Both the position numbers and the translations under genes were made by a program. A stretch of DNA of 64,000 nucleotides from Mariniphaga sp041687215 (GTDB lineage: Bacteria; Bacteroidota; Bacteroidia; Bacteroidales; Prolixibacteraceae), in contig NZ_JAWLCI010000017.1 in NCBI RefSeq assembly GCF_041687215.1, forward strand, positions 1-64,000, written 5' to 3'. Position 1 is the first letter of the stretch; every line of letters begins with the position of its first letter. Below the pieces are notes generated by a model. The model had not been told where the DNA came from, made no database searches, and saw only the letters and a program-made list of their open reading frames with translations. Below, piece after piece: positions 18,101 to 26,580 of this stretch.

Positions 18101-18965
18101 CTGAATCCAGAATTTCGTCGATGTGGTCATCTTCCAAAACAGTTTCCCTGTCGATGATAACCTCATTACGCTCGATGGATACCACTTCGCCGGTATCTTC
18201 ATCAACAAAATCTTCCACCCACGATTTTAACACACGGGCAGCCAGCCTTCGTCCAACCACTTTTTTAAGCCCGGTTTTCGAAACTTTAACTTCATCTGCC
18301 AGATCGAAAATCTCAAGGATATCCTTGTCGCTTTCGTAGCCGATGGCTCTTAAAAGTGTGGTTACCGGCAATTTCTTTTTCCGGTCGATGTATGCAAACA
18401 TAACACTGTTAATGTCGGTTGCAAATTCGATCCACGATCCTTTAAAAGGGATAATCCGGGCTGAATAAAGTTTGGTGCCATTGGCATGCAAACTTTGCCC
18501 AAAGAAAACGCCCGGAGACCGGTGCAACTGCGATACAATAACCCGTTCGGCACCATTAATAATAAAGGTACCTTTTTCGGTCATGTAGGGCACAGTTCCC
18601 AGATAAACGTCCTGAACAACGGTATCAAAATCTTCGTGTTCAGGGTCTGTACAATACAGTTTTAACCTGGCTTTTACCGGCACACTAAACGTTAATCCAC
18701 GCTCGATACATTCGTGAATGGAATACCGCGGCGGATCTACCTGATAATCGAGAAACTCCAGAACAAAATTGTTCCGGGTATCGGTTATCGGGAAATTTTC
18801 TTCGAATACACGCCACAGTCCTTCCTCCTTCCGCTTTTCTGGCGTAGAATTTAACTGGAAAAACTCCTTAAATGATTTAATTTGAACTTCTAAAAAGTCA
18901 GGGTAATCAAACCTTGTCTGTGTTGAGGAAAAATTTATCCTCTCGATTTTTGTATTTACTGACAT
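15153..18965 (-). CDS. rpoB: DNA-directed RNA polymerase subunit beta
   Basis: A 1270-residue beta subunit. The rifampicin region reads LSQFMDQTNPLAEMTHKRR then MSALGPGGLSRERAG, with the Asp, His and Ser positions that are usually mutated in resistant strains in the sensitive state. RHGNKGIVSR and the C-terminal GGQRFGEMEVWALEAFGA and LNVLLHELRGLGL segments are intact. It is preceded by a hairpin with a T-tract between rplL and rpoB that probably tunes polymerase expression relative to ribosomal proteins. Confidence 0.99.
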   Translation of the reverse strand: MSVNTKIERINFSSTQTRFDYPDFLEVQIKSFKEFFQLNSTPEKRKEEGLWRVFEENFPITDTRNNFVLEFLDYQVDPPRYSIHECIERGLTFSVPVKARLKLYCTDPEHEDFDTVVQDVYLGTVPYMTEKGTFIINGAERVIVSQLHRSPGVFFGQSLHANGTKLYSARIIPFKGSWIEFATDINSVMFAYIDRKKKLPVTTLLRAIGYESDKDILEIFDLADEVKVSKTGLKKVVGRRLAARVLKSWVEDFVDEDTGEVVSIERNEVIIDRETVLEDDHIDEILDSGVKTILIHKDDQRQQDFAIIYNTLQKDPCNSEKEAVLHIYRQLRNAEPPDEATARDVIDKLFFSDKRYDLGEVGRYRINKKLGLEVDSDIRVLTKEDIIEIIRYLIQLVNSKTDVDDIDHLSNRRVRTVGEQMYNQFGIGLARMARTIRERMNVRDNEVFTPIDLINSKTLSSVINSFFGTNALSQFMDQTNPLAEMTHKRRMSALGPGGLSRERAGFEVRDVHYTHYGRLCPIETPEGPNIGLISSLCVFAKITDLGFISTPYRKVTDGKVDLSDAGSVYLTAEEEEGKIIAQANAPIDSDGFFMNQKVKSRLDGDYPLIDKEEVDLMDVGPNQIASVAASLISFLEHDDANRALMGSNMMRQAVPLLRPESPIVGTGLEARAASDSRVLIQAEGDGVVEYVDATQIIVRYDVTDDDRFVSFDPEVVTYPLQKYTKTNQGTTVDLKPIVLKGQRISKGEILSEGYATEKGELALGRNLMVAFMPWQGYNYEDAIVISERIVREDVFTSVHVDEYSLEVRDTKRGLEEFTSDIPNVSEEATKNLDENGLIRIGADVKPGDILIGKITPKGESDPSPEEKLLRAIFGDKAGDVKDASLKASPSLSGIVIDKKLFSRVAKDKKGKTATKTLLDQIDENFDREIAALRARLEDKLFTLVSGKTSQGVKDYYGTEVIPKGVKFTLKQLQELDYISVNPAKWTTDKDKNDLIFRVINNYIMKHKEAEAFSRRERYNVTIGDELPAGIIQLAKIFIAKKRKLSIGDKMAGRHGNKGIVSRVVRQEDMPFLADGTPVDIVLNPLGVPSRMNLGQIYETVLGWAGKELGLKFATPIFDGATLEEISEYTDKAGLPRFGKTVLHDGETGEPFDQQATVGVIYMMKLGHMVEDKMHARSIGPYSLITQQPLGGKAQFGGQRFGEMEVWALEAFGASHILQEILTVKSDDVMGRAKAYESIVKGEPMPQPGIPESLNVLLHELRGLGLSIKME

Positions 18966-19000
18966 GTATTTATACAGGTTAATTATATAAAATATAAATA

Positions 19001-19041
19001 CACAAAAAGGTTTAGAACCCTGCCTGACAAGATTCTAAACC
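19001..19041 (-). terminator. Partial terminator/attenuator between rplL and rpoB
   Basis: On the minus strand the arms GGTTTAGAA and TTCTAAACC (19033-19041 and 19009-19017 in window order) form a perfect 9-bp stem followed directly by TTTTTGTG. It lies inside the operon, so it must be leaky. The same place holds an attenuator and RNase III site in Escherichia coli, which supports a regulatory role. Confidence 0.7.
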
Positions 19042-19070
19042 ATACAACCTTAAAAAAGGTCTGATTGCGA

Positions 19071-19451
19071 TTATTTAACTTCAACTTCTGCTCCAGCTTC
19101 TTCCAACTGATTTTTAAGGGCTTCTGCCTCATCTTTGGAAATTTTTTCTTTAATTGCTTTTGGAGCCTCGTCAACCACTGCTTTGGCTTCTTTCAGACCA
19201 AGGCCGGTTAATTCTTTTACGAGTTTAACTACTGCCAGTTTTGACTGACCAGCTGCTTTCAAAATTACGTCGAATTCAGTTTGTTCTGCTGCGGTTTCAC
19301 TTTCGTCGCCACCTGCTGCCGGACCTGCTACTGCTACTGCAGCTGCGGCTGGTTCAATACCGTATTCGTTTTTCAGAATTCCAGCTAATTCGTTAACCTC
19401 TTTAACAGTTAAGTTTACCAACTCTTCTGCAAGCTGTTTTAAATCTGCCAT
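19071..19451 (-). CDS. rplL: 50S ribosomal protein L7/L12
   Basis: A 126-residue stalk protein. The N-terminal dimerisation helix (ADLKQLAEELVNLTVKEVNEL) is followed by an Ala/Gly-rich hinge (about 33-50) and the C-terminal factor-binding domain with EFDVILKAAGQSKLAVVK and GLGLKEAKAVVDEAPK. It recruits elongation factors to the ribosome. It follows rplJ by 33 bases and is separated from rpoB by a hairpin attenuator. Confidence 0.98.
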   Translation of the reverse strand: MADLKQLAEELVNLTVKEVNELAGILKNEYGIEPAAAAVAVAGPAAGGDESETAAEQTEFDVILKAAGQSKLAVVKLVKELTGLGLKEAKAVVDEAPKAIKEKISKDEAEALKNQLEEAGAEVEVK

Positions 19452-19484
19452 TTTTATTTGTTTTTTAAAGATTTCTAAAAAAAA

Positions 19485-20003
19485 TTATTCTCTCTCTTTC
19501 AGTGTTTCAAGAACACCATGTATTGTATTACCACCAGACTGCAATTGTGAGAGTAATGTTTGCATTGGTGATTGTAACAGGGCAACAACATCGCCGATAA
19601 GTTCATTTTTGGATTTCACTGCAATAAGTGCATCGAGTTGGTCAGCACCCATATAAACAGCTTCCTCAACATAAGCAGCCTTTAAAACAGGCTTTTTACG
19701 TTTTTTACTAAAGTCTTTTATCAGTTTTGCAGGCACGTTCCCGGTTTCGGTGAACATAACCGATGTGTTTCCCTTGAGCGCGTCGTAAAGCTCTTCGGCA
19801 TTCTTCGCAGAACTTTCCAAAGCTTTACGCAGTAGGGTGTTTTTTGTAACAACCAGTTTTACGTCTTGTTTGAAGCACAGTCTCCTTAAATCGCTGGTAT
19901 CTTCAGCATTTAAACCACTAATGTCAGCAAGGTAAAAATGGCTGTACGAATCAATCTGATCCTTTAGGTTATTAATAATAACTTGTTTTTCTGTACTTTT
20001 CAT
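19485..20003 (-). CDS. rplJ: 50S ribosomal protein L10
   Basis: A 172-residue L10, the base of the L7/L12 stalk. Typical features are KQVIINNLKDQIDSYSHFYLAD, VVTKNTLLRKAL, GNTSVMFTE and the C-terminal helix that holds L7/L12 dimers. It begins 2 bases after rplA, so there is no room for the long L10 leader found in enteric bacteria; autogenous control, if any, must act elsewhere in the operon. Confidence 0.98.
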   Translation of the reverse strand: MKSTEKQVIINNLKDQIDSYSHFYLADISGLNAEDTSDLRRLCFKQDVKLVVTKNTLLRKALESSAKNAEELYDALKGNTSVMFTETGNVPAKLIKDFSKKRKKPVLKAAYVEEAVYMGADQLDALIAVKSKNELIGDVVALLQSPMQTLLSQLQSGGNTIHGVLETLKERE

Positions 20004-20005
20004 TT

Positions 20006-20710
20006 CTACTCTGTTTTGTCAGAAACTGACTTTGGTTCAACTTTAATACCAGGGCTCATGGTACTGGAGAGATAGATGCTCTTTACATAGGTACCTTTTG
20101 CGGCTACAGGTTTTAATTTGATGATGGTTTTGATGAACTCAACGGCATTTTCTCTAATCTTTTCCGGAGGAAAAGAAATTTTACCGATTGAAGTGTGTAC
20201 AATACCAAATTTATCTACTTTAAAATCAATTTTACCCTGTTTCACTTCGCTTACTGCTTTGCCCACTTCCATGGTAACAGTTCCGCTTTTGGGGTTAGGC
20301 ATTAAACCTCGGGGACCTAAAATACGTCCCAACTGACCGACTTTTCCCATAACAGGAGGCATGGTAATAACCACGTCAACATCGGTCCAGCCACCTTTGA
20401 TTTTTTCGATATAATCATCTAAACCTACAAAATCCGCTCCGGCTTCTTTGGCTTCGTCCTCTTTATCAGGAGTTACCAAAGCGAGCACTCGAATATCTTT
20501 TCCGGTTCCATGGGGTAAAGAAACTACGCCTCTAACCATCTGGTTAGCTTTTCTTGGGTCAACTCCCAGTCTTACGTCAATATCAACTGAAGCATCGAAC
20601 TTGGTGAAGGTAATTTCCTTTACCAGTTGAGCTGCTTCATCAATTGAGTAAGCTTTTGCTTTATCGAGTTTATCAAGAGAAGCTTTTTTATTTTTCGTAA
20701 TTCTGCCCAT
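20006..20710 (-). CDS. rplA: 50S ribosomal protein L1
   Basis: A 234-residue L1. The start at 20710 (MGRITKNKK) is preferred over an upstream in-frame ATG at 20749, because the longer form would overlap the end of rplK and adds a non-conserved tail. Conserved segments include VRGVVSLPHGTGK, GRILGPRGLMPNPKSGTVT and the C-terminal YLSSTMSPGIKV. L1 binds 23S rRNA in the mobile stalk and in many bacteria represses its own L11 operon mRNA. Confidence 0.98.
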   Translation of the reverse strand: MGRITKNKKASLDKLDKAKAYSIDEAAQLVKEITFTKFDASVDIDVRLGVDPRKANQMVRGVVSLPHGTGKDIRVLALVTPDKEDEAKEAGADFVGLDDYIEKIKGGWTDVDVVITMPPVMGKVGQLGRILGPRGLMPNPKSGTVTMEVGKAVSEVKQGKIDFKVDKFGIVHTSIGKISFPPEKIRENAVEFIKTIIKLKPVAAKGTYVKSIYLSSTMSPGIKVEPKSVSDKTE

Positions 20711-20726
20711 CTTAAAAGATTTAATT

Positions 20727-21170
20727 TTAATTTTTGAATGGCGAAGCACCTTTTACGGTGATTCCCATACTTCTGGCAGTTCCAGCTACCATTCTCATTG
20801 CCGATTCAACCGTAAAGCAATTCAAATCAGCCATTTTTACTTCTGCAATTTGTTTTACCTGTTCCCAGGAAACTGCAGCAACTTTGCTGACATGTGGTTC
20901 TGCTGAACCTTTTTTTACTTTAGCTGCTTCGAGCAACTGAACGGCTACGGGAGGTTGTTTTATAATAAAGTCAAACGACTTGTCGCTGTAAACAGTAATA
21001 ATTACCGGAAGAATTTTTCCGGCCTGGTCTTGTGTACGACCGTTAAACTGTTTACAAAACTGCATTATATTAACTCCCTTGGCACCTAATGCTGGTCCCA
21101 CCGGTGGTGACGGATTTGCCGCCCCACCTTTAATTTGTAATTTAATTAATCCAGCAACTTCTTTCGCCAT
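20727..21170 (-). CDS. rplK: 50S ribosomal protein L11
   Basis: A 147-residue L11. The N-terminal LIKLQIKGGAANPSPPVGPALG and the C-terminal rRNA-binding domain with KVAAVSWEQVKQIAEVKM and GTARSMGITV are diagnostic. It forms the GTPase-associated centre and is needed for stringent-response sensing by RSH enzymes on the ribosome. It lies 21 bases after nusG and 16 bases before rplA. Confidence 0.98.
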   Translation of the reverse strand: MAKEVAGLIKLQIKGGAANPSPPVGPALGAKGVNIMQFCKQFNGRTQDQAGKILPVIITVYSDKSFDFIIKQPPVAVQLLEAAKVKKGSAEPHVSKVAAVSWEQVKQIAEVKMADLNCFTVESAMRMVAGTARSMGITVKGASPFKN

Positions 21171-21191
21171 AAATAAAATTATAAAGCGTTA

Positions 21192-21740
21192 CTATTCCTT
21201 TTCAACTTGCATGAAGCTAAGTTCCAAAGGCGTTTTACGTCCAAAAATCTTCACCATTACCTGCAGCTTTTTCTTCTCTTCATTGATTGCCTCAATGGTT
21301 CCGTTAAAGCCGTTAAATGGTCCGTCGATTACTTTTACGGTTTCTCCCACTACGAATGGAATATTCAATTCTTCGTCGGTTTCAGCAAGTTCATCCACTC
21401 TACCCAAAATCCTGTTCACTTCATTTTGCCTCATTGGTACCGGATCTCCACCTTTCGTGTCGCCAAGAAATCCTATAACATTGGGCACATTCCGTAACGT
21501 ATGTGCCACTTCTCCTACCAATGTAGCTTCAATCAGAACATAGCCTGGGAAAAAGTTTCGTTCTTTGCTGATTTTTTTACCGTTTCGGATTTGATAAACC
21601 TTTTCCGTAGGTATTAAAACCTGCTCAACAAAACCCTTCAGATCACCATTTGCGATTTCGTTTTCGATATATTCTTTTACTTTCTTCTCTTTACCTCCAA
21701 TTGCACGAAGAACATACCATTTTTTTGTTGTGTCGCTCAT
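21192..21740 (-). CDS. nusG: Transcription termination/antitermination factor NusG
   Basis: A 182-residue protein. The NGN domain (about 6-115) starts KKWYVLRAIGGKEKKVKEYIE and has NFFPGYVLIEATL; the C-terminal KOW motif is VGETVKVIDGPFNGFNGTIEAI. NusG binds RNA polymerase and couples it to Rho or ribosomes. It sits between secE and rplK, the standard order. There is no insertion domain of the kind some Bacteroidota paralogues carry. Confidence 0.98.
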   Translation of the reverse strand: MSDTTKKWYVLRAIGGKEKKVKEYIENEIANGDLKGFVEQVLIPTEKVYQIRNGKKISKERNFFPGYVLIEATLVGEVAHTLRNVPNVIGFLGDTKGGDPVPMRQNEVNRILGRVDELAETDEELNIPFVVGETVKVIDGPFNGFNGTIEAINEEKKKLQVMVKIFGRKTPLELSFMQVEKE

Positions 21741-21760
21741 TTTTGATCTCCGGGTTTCAA

Positions 21761-21952
21761 TTAATAAAACAATCCATAAATTAACTCCATCATGTTTCTG
21801 AATGACAGATCCATAACGAAAATTAAGAGTGATATAATAAAGGAAGCAACCATTACAACCAATGCACTGCTTTGCAGTTCTTTCCAGGTAGGCCAGGTCA
21901 CTTTGTGAACCAGTTCATCGTAAGCCTCCTGCAAATAAATTTTTAATTTCAT
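21761..21952 (-). CDS. secE: Preprotein translocase subunit SecE
   Basis: A 63-residue protein with one amphipathic helix, the conserved VTWPTWKELQSSALVV segment and one transmembrane helix (about 30-55). It is the essential small subunit of the SecYEG channel. The short, single-helix form is normal outside enteric bacteria. It lies directly upstream of nusG and just downstream of the tRNA-like element. Confidence 0.96.
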   Translation of the reverse strand: MKLKIYLQEAYDELVHKVTWPTWKELQSSALVVMVASFIISLLIFVMDLSFRNMMELIYGLFY

Positions 21953-21974
21953 TTCAACTTTTGGTTATTAATGT

Positions 21975-22034
21975 ACGGAAGGTAAGAATCGAACTTACAA
22001 AAAAACAAAAACTCCCGTTTCGAGTTTCTTCCGT
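21975..22034 (-). ncRNA. 60-nt tRNA-like element lacking an anticodon arm
   Basis: Read on the minus strand: a 7-bp acceptor stem (ACGGAAG with CTTCCGT) with perfect pairing, AA, a 4-bp D-like stem (ACTC/GAGT) with a 7-base loop GAAACGG, a 12-base U-rich stretch where the anticodon arm should be, a 5-bp T-stem (GTAAG/CTTAC) with the canonical loop TTCGATT, then the 3' acceptor strand. The discriminator would be A and CCA is not encoded, as in the two nearby tRNAs. Bacteroidota commonly carry tRNA-Trp between tuf and secE (from memory), so this may be a deleted tRNA-Trp. Intact pairing in three stems suggests it is recent or still selected. Confidence 0.6.
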
Positions 22035-22038
22035 TAAA

Positions 22039-22068
22039 TAGTCCCGGACCTAAGGCCCGGGACTTCTA
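22039..22068. promoter_or_regulatory. Hairpin downstream of tuf
   Basis: AGTCCCGG (22040-22047) pairs perfectly with CCGGGACT (22057-22064), with a further CC/GG inside. On the minus strand it follows tuf by about 28 bases and is not followed by a T-run, so it is more likely an mRNA 3'-end stabiliser or weak attenuator between tuf and secE than a strong terminator. Confidence 0.5.
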
Positions 22069-22091
22069 TTTTTCAATCAGATTGTAACAGA

Positions 22092-23279
<1,188 letters not shown>

Positions 23280-23316
23280 AACTTCATCTTTTTTAATTAT
23301 TATCTAAATTCATTTG

Positions 23317-23388
<72 letters not shown>

Positions 23389-23453
23389 CTTTAAACACAC
23401 AAAAAGACAGGAGTTAAAAGCGATTGGCTTAAAACTCCAGTCTCAATTTTTTG

Positions 23454-23526
23454 AGCGGGAGACGGGATTCAAACCCGCGACCCTTAGCTTGGAAGGCTAA
23501 TGCTCTATCGACTGAGCTACTCCCGC
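23454..23526 (-). tRNA. tRNA-Gly (anticodon TCC)
   Basis: Minus-strand cloverleaf: acceptor GCGGGAG/CTCCCGC, D-arm GCTC..GAGC, anticodon arm TTAGC-CTTCCAA-GCTAA with anticodon TCC, and T-arm CGGG-x-TTTGAAT-x-CCCG. CCA is not encoded. It is the first gene of the tRNA-tuf transcript. Confidence 0.96.
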
Positions 23527-23730
23527 AATATATTGCACGCTATAATGCGCTGCAAAACTACAAAATTTTATCAAAAACTGAAGACAAAACGCGTGTCTTT
23601 CTCAAATCCAAAGTAAAAACACGAAAAAAATTCACCTATTCAACCTATTCAAAAAACGCTTAAGTATCAGTAAATAAGGTGAAACTACTTTAAATTCGAC
23701 TGTTTCTGAAACGCCCCTAAAAAGGGTGTG

Positions 23731-23761
23731 CAAATGTAAAAATATTATTTTAAAAATCTAA
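23731..23761 (-). promoter_or_regulatory. Predicted promoter of the tRNA-tuf operon
   Basis: On the minus strand TACATTTG (23731-23738) matches the -7 consensus exactly, and TTAG (23758-23761) stands 19 bases upstream with one mismatch to TTTG. The transcript would have about 200 bases before tRNA-Gly; I see no gene in that stretch. Confidence 0.6.
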
Positions 23762-23785
23762 AATTCTACTTGTAAAAAATGAATT

Positions 23786-24088
23786 TTATTTACTCTTAAG
23801 TTTTTCTTTAAATTTACCGAGTTGTTTACGAAGGGCATCAACGGCCAAATCGGTTGCTTCCTCAAATGTATCGGCTTGCTTTTTTGCGAAAAGATAACCG
23901 TTGGAGGGTATTGAAATTTTAATTTCTGAGATTTTGTTTTTGGCGGCTTCGGGTTTAAGCACTTTTAATGTTACTTCAGCATTAATGATACCATCGAAAA
24001 AGGTATCGAGCTTATTCACTTTTTTGTTTACGAAATCCACCAGCTTCTTATCTGTGGTGAAATGTACTGAATTAATAATAATTTCCAT
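23786..24088 (-). CDS. hpf: Ribosome hibernation-promoting factor, short form (HPF/YfiA family)
   Basis: A 100-residue protein with the S30AE/HPF fold: INSVHFTTDKKLVDFVNKKVNKLDTFFD, then the charged SEIKISIPSNGYLFAKKQADTFEEATD helix. Short HPFs bind the 30S decoding centre and help inactivate ribosomes in stationary phase. There is no C-terminal dimerisation domain, so it is the short form. It is the last gene of the rpsU-xerC-hpf operon, 18 bases after xerC. Confidence 0.93.
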   Translation of the reverse strand: MEIIINSVHFTTDKKLVDFVNKKVNKLDTFFDGIINAEVTLKVLKPEAAKNKISEIKISIPSNGYLFAKKQADTFEEATDLAVDALRKQLGKFKEKLKSK

Positions 24089-24106
24089 AGTAACACTTTT
24101 TATTAG

Positions 24107-24991
24107 TTAACCCCTTGGGTGGGCTTGTTTATATATAGAATGCAATTTTTCAAATGTTGTGTGGGTGTAAACCTGAGTTGCTGACAAGTTGGAGTGTCCC
24201 AGCAGTTCTTTTACAGCATTCAAATCAGCTCCTTTGTTTAACAAATGAGTAGCGTAAGAATGACGCAAAACATGTGGACTCTTTTTTTCCAATGATGTTA
24301 CAAGCTCCAAATATTTGTTCACAACCCTGTATATTAATTTTTCGTAAACCGGCTTTCCCTTCTCTGTTACGAGTAACGCTTCCTGACTGTTTCCAATTTC
24401 CCTGTTTCTTATTTCGAGGTACTGTTGTAGAAGTTGATTAATACTTCTTGGGTAAGGAATTATTCTTTCCTTTTGTCTTTTTCCCAACACTTTGATTAAA
24501 TACCCTTTTGTATCGAAGTCACGATCTTTAAGGTTTAATAATTCAGCCAACCTAATACCCGTTCCATAAAGTAATGTAATAATCAACTTATCCCTAATAC
24601 CTTTGAAATCATCAGTGAAATAACCATCATCCAGTAAGTGGTGCAAGTTATTTTCTTCTACAAAATTGGGTAATTTTTTTCTGATTTTTGGTAAAGTAAC
24701 GTTTGTTGCCGGATTGCTTTCAACTATTTCATTTTTCATTAAAAACCGGTAAAATGCTTTAACTGTAGAAATTTTTCTGCTCACTGACCTCGGAGTATAT
24801 TCCTGCTCCATCAATGAAACAATCCAGCTTCTAACAAATTTTGCATCAACCCTTTTAACATCAAATTCCCCGACCATCTCAGTGTAAAATGACACGAATT
24901 GATCGAGGTCTTTTTTATATGCTGTTACTGTATGGGAAGAATTTCTCTTCTCATACCTTAAATAGTTGACAAACGATTCCTGATAGTTCAT
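24107..24991 (-). CDS. xerC: Tyrosine recombinase XerC/XerD family
   Basis: A 294-residue tyrosine recombinase. The N-terminal SAM-like core-binding domain (about 1-85) is followed by the catalytic domain with the first Arg in TGIRLAELLNL, the Lys region VLGKRQKERIIP, the H-x-x-R box HVLRHSYATHLL, the second His in LLGHSNLS and the nucleophile Tyr in TQVYTHTT. It resolves chromosome dimers at dif. The position between rpsU and hpf is a housekeeping context and argues against a mobile-element integrase. Whether it is XerC or XerD cannot be settled without comparison. Confidence 0.92.
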   Translation of the reverse strand: MNYQESFVNYLRYEKRNSSHTVTAYKKDLDQFVSFYTEMVGEFDVKRVDAKFVRSWIVSLMEQEYTPRSVSRKISTVKAFYRFLMKNEIVESNPATNVTLPKIRKKLPNFVEENNLHHLLDDGYFTDDFKGIRDKLIITLLYGTGIRLAELLNLKDRDFDTKGYLIKVLGKRQKERIIPYPRSINQLLQQYLEIRNREIGNSQEALLVTEKGKPVYEKLIYRVVNKYLELVTSLEKKSPHVLRHSYATHLLNKGADLNAVKELLGHSNLSATQVYTHTTFEKLHSIYKQAHPRG

Positions 24992-25024
24992 TCACCCATT
25001 CTGTAACCCCAGGAATCCATAATA

Positions 25025-25216
25025 CTAGTCTTCCTGGCGTTGTAATTTTTCAATATAAACAGCCTTTTTTACTTCTTCCCTTCTTTTGATGGAAGGTTTA
25101 GTAAACTTCTGGCGCTCACGTAATTCTTTAATTACACCAGTCTTTTCAAATTTCCGCTTAAACCTTTTTAGGGCTCTTTCTATATTTTCGCCTTCTTTTA
25201 CCGGAATAACAATCAT
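25025..25216 (-). CDS. rpsU: 30S ribosomal protein S21
   Basis: A 63-residue S21: IVIPVKEGENIERALKRFKRKF followed by GVIKELRERQKFTKPSIKRREEV, typical for the family. In Bacteroidota S21 helps hide the anti-Shine-Dalgarno, in line with their weak use of Shine-Dalgarno sequences (literature knowledge). It is the first gene of an operon with xerC and hpf, directly after a perfect-consensus promoter. Confidence 0.97.
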   Translation of the reverse strand: MIVIPVKEGENIERALKRFKRKFEKTGVIKELRERQKFTKPSIKRREEVKKAVYIEKLQRQED

Positions 25217-25244
25217 TTCTATACCGTATTTAAAAATTGAGGCG

Positions 25245-25275
25245 CAAATTTAGAAATTATTCAACGTAAATCAAA
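25245..25275 (-). promoter_or_regulatory. Perfect-consensus promoter of rpsU-xerC-hpf
   Basis: On the minus strand TTTG (25272-25275), a spacer of exactly 19, then TAAATTTG (25245-25252): a full match to the Bacteroidota primary sigma-factor consensus. The -7 box ends about 28 bases before the rpsU ATG. Confidence 0.9.
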
Positions 25276-25327
25276 TTTAAAGGAAAAAAATAATTAATCC
25301 TACAAGCATATACCCTTTTAAAGATTT

Positions 25328-26437
25328 TTAACGGCAGGTAATGTAGGGCCGAATCAGGGCAAAAGATGCTGTATCAATCAGGCCCTCAGTAAGTAATTGC
25401 TCATGCGAAGAAAATGGCCCGTTGTTTTGACGAAAATTTAATATTGCTTCCACATTTCTTTTTTCGAAATAGGGATGACGTATTAGTTCGGCATAACCGG
25501 CAAAATTAATCCTGAGTTTTTCCACCCGAAGTGAATCTATTGTTAAATTTTCATTGATAGCATGATAAGTTTCTTCCGGAAAACCATAAACTTCAAGCAA
25601 TTGATGTTTGCCATAAAAACCGCCAAGCAAACTGCGGTATTTCAAAATGCGGGATGCATAAACTGGTCCAATTCCATTAAGTTGCAACAAATCAAGGGAA
25701 TCGGCAGAATTAAGTTCAATCCGTATTGGAATTGACACTGTTTTATCTACCTTCACTTCTTCGGGCAGTTCAGCTACATTTATAAAACTTTTTATCGAAT
25801 TATAAAACACAGAGTCGATTCCATAAATTATCAACAAATCTTCAGGTTGAGAAAAACTGCCTCCGCTTTCACGATATTTTATCAGGTTTGACGCCTGAAA
25901 CTGATTAAAACCTGTATTTAGTAATTCATCTTTGTTGGCCGTGTTGGGATCAAATACCTGAAATGTTGGTTTTGCAGCCACTTTCAAACCTGGTTCATCT
26001 TCCGAATTATTGGCGATGGCAGCAGCCGGAATACGGATGTAACTTTCGATAAGTGAAAAAATACTGTCATTCATTCCGTAAATTCGCCGAACGTCTTCGG
26101 TTTTATTAAATTTCCCACCGGCAGATCTGTAACTCAACATGTTTCTTTTTATAAAGGCTGGCATATTAAATGAATCCAAAGCTTCTTCAGTAATGGTATT
26201 GGGATTGAAGTGAAACAAGGTTCTGCTTTCATTCTCGCTTTCAGTTTGTTTTTCCCATTCTTCAAATGCCTTGATTATTGCAGAAAAGTCTGAAGAGGGG
26301 TTCAATTCAATTTTTCCGACAATGATATTGCCTGCCAGAAACAAAAAGATAATCACACTCAACGCCACAACTGCGCTGCGATCTTGTTTCGAAAAGTTGA
26401 AATATCCTTTAAAAATTTGCCTGAAGGTGTTTTTCAT
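25328..26437 (-). CDS. Membrane-anchored helix-hairpin-helix (ComEA-like) protein
   Basis: A 369-residue protein with one N-terminal transmembrane helix (about residues 23-43) and then four helix-hairpin-helix units: around FHFNPNTITEEALDSF, FDPNTANKDELLNTGF, IELNSADSLDLLQLNGIGP and INFAGYAELIRHPYF. Each is followed by a Y/F-R-x-x-G-x-F segment, as in ComEA. Such domains bind DNA backbone, and the anchor suggests a role at the membrane, perhaps DNA uptake (inference). The third repeat keeps the best GIGP hairpin. No other competence genes are nearby. Confidence 0.8.
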   Translation of the reverse strand: MKNTFRQIFKGYFNFSKQDRSAVVALSVIIFLFLAGNIIVGKIELNPSSDFSAIIKAFEEWEKQTESENESRTLFHFNPNTITEEALDSFNMPAFIKRNMLSYRSAGGKFNKTEDVRRIYGMNDSIFSLIESYIRIPAAAIANNSEDEPGLKVAAKPTFQVFDPNTANKDELLNTGFNQFQASNLIKYRESGGSFSQPEDLLIIYGIDSVFYNSIKSFINVAELPEEVKVDKTVSIPIRIELNSADSLDLLQLNGIGPVYASRILKYRSLLGGFYGKHQLLEVYGFPEETYHAINENLTIDSLRVEKLRINFAGYAELIRHPYFEKRNVEAILNFRQNNGPFSSHEQLLTEGLIDTASFALIRPYITCR

Positions 26438-26580
26438 TCCAACAGTATTTTTGGGTATTACAGTAATGGGCTTAAATATAAAGCTTTATGCAAAGAAAAA
26501 CAACTTTAGACAATTTTTTTTTACTGGTTGCAGGGGGGAACAAAAAAAACTCCGATTTCAATACAACAACTTAACCTTCA

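Noticed and set aside
20711..20749. Longer rplA start at 20749
   Set aside because: It would overlap the rplK stop region and adds a tail absent from L1 proteins; MGRITKNKK at 20710 is the normal start.
21975..22034. Calling the tuf-secE element a normal tRNA-Trp
   Set aside because: There is no anticodon stem or CCA anticodon; only acceptor, D-like and T arms can be formed.
24107..24991. Tyrosine recombinase as sign of an integrated element
   Set aside because: It sits between rpsU and hpf in a housekeeping operon, next to no attachment-site repeats or cargo genes, and is XerC/D-like.
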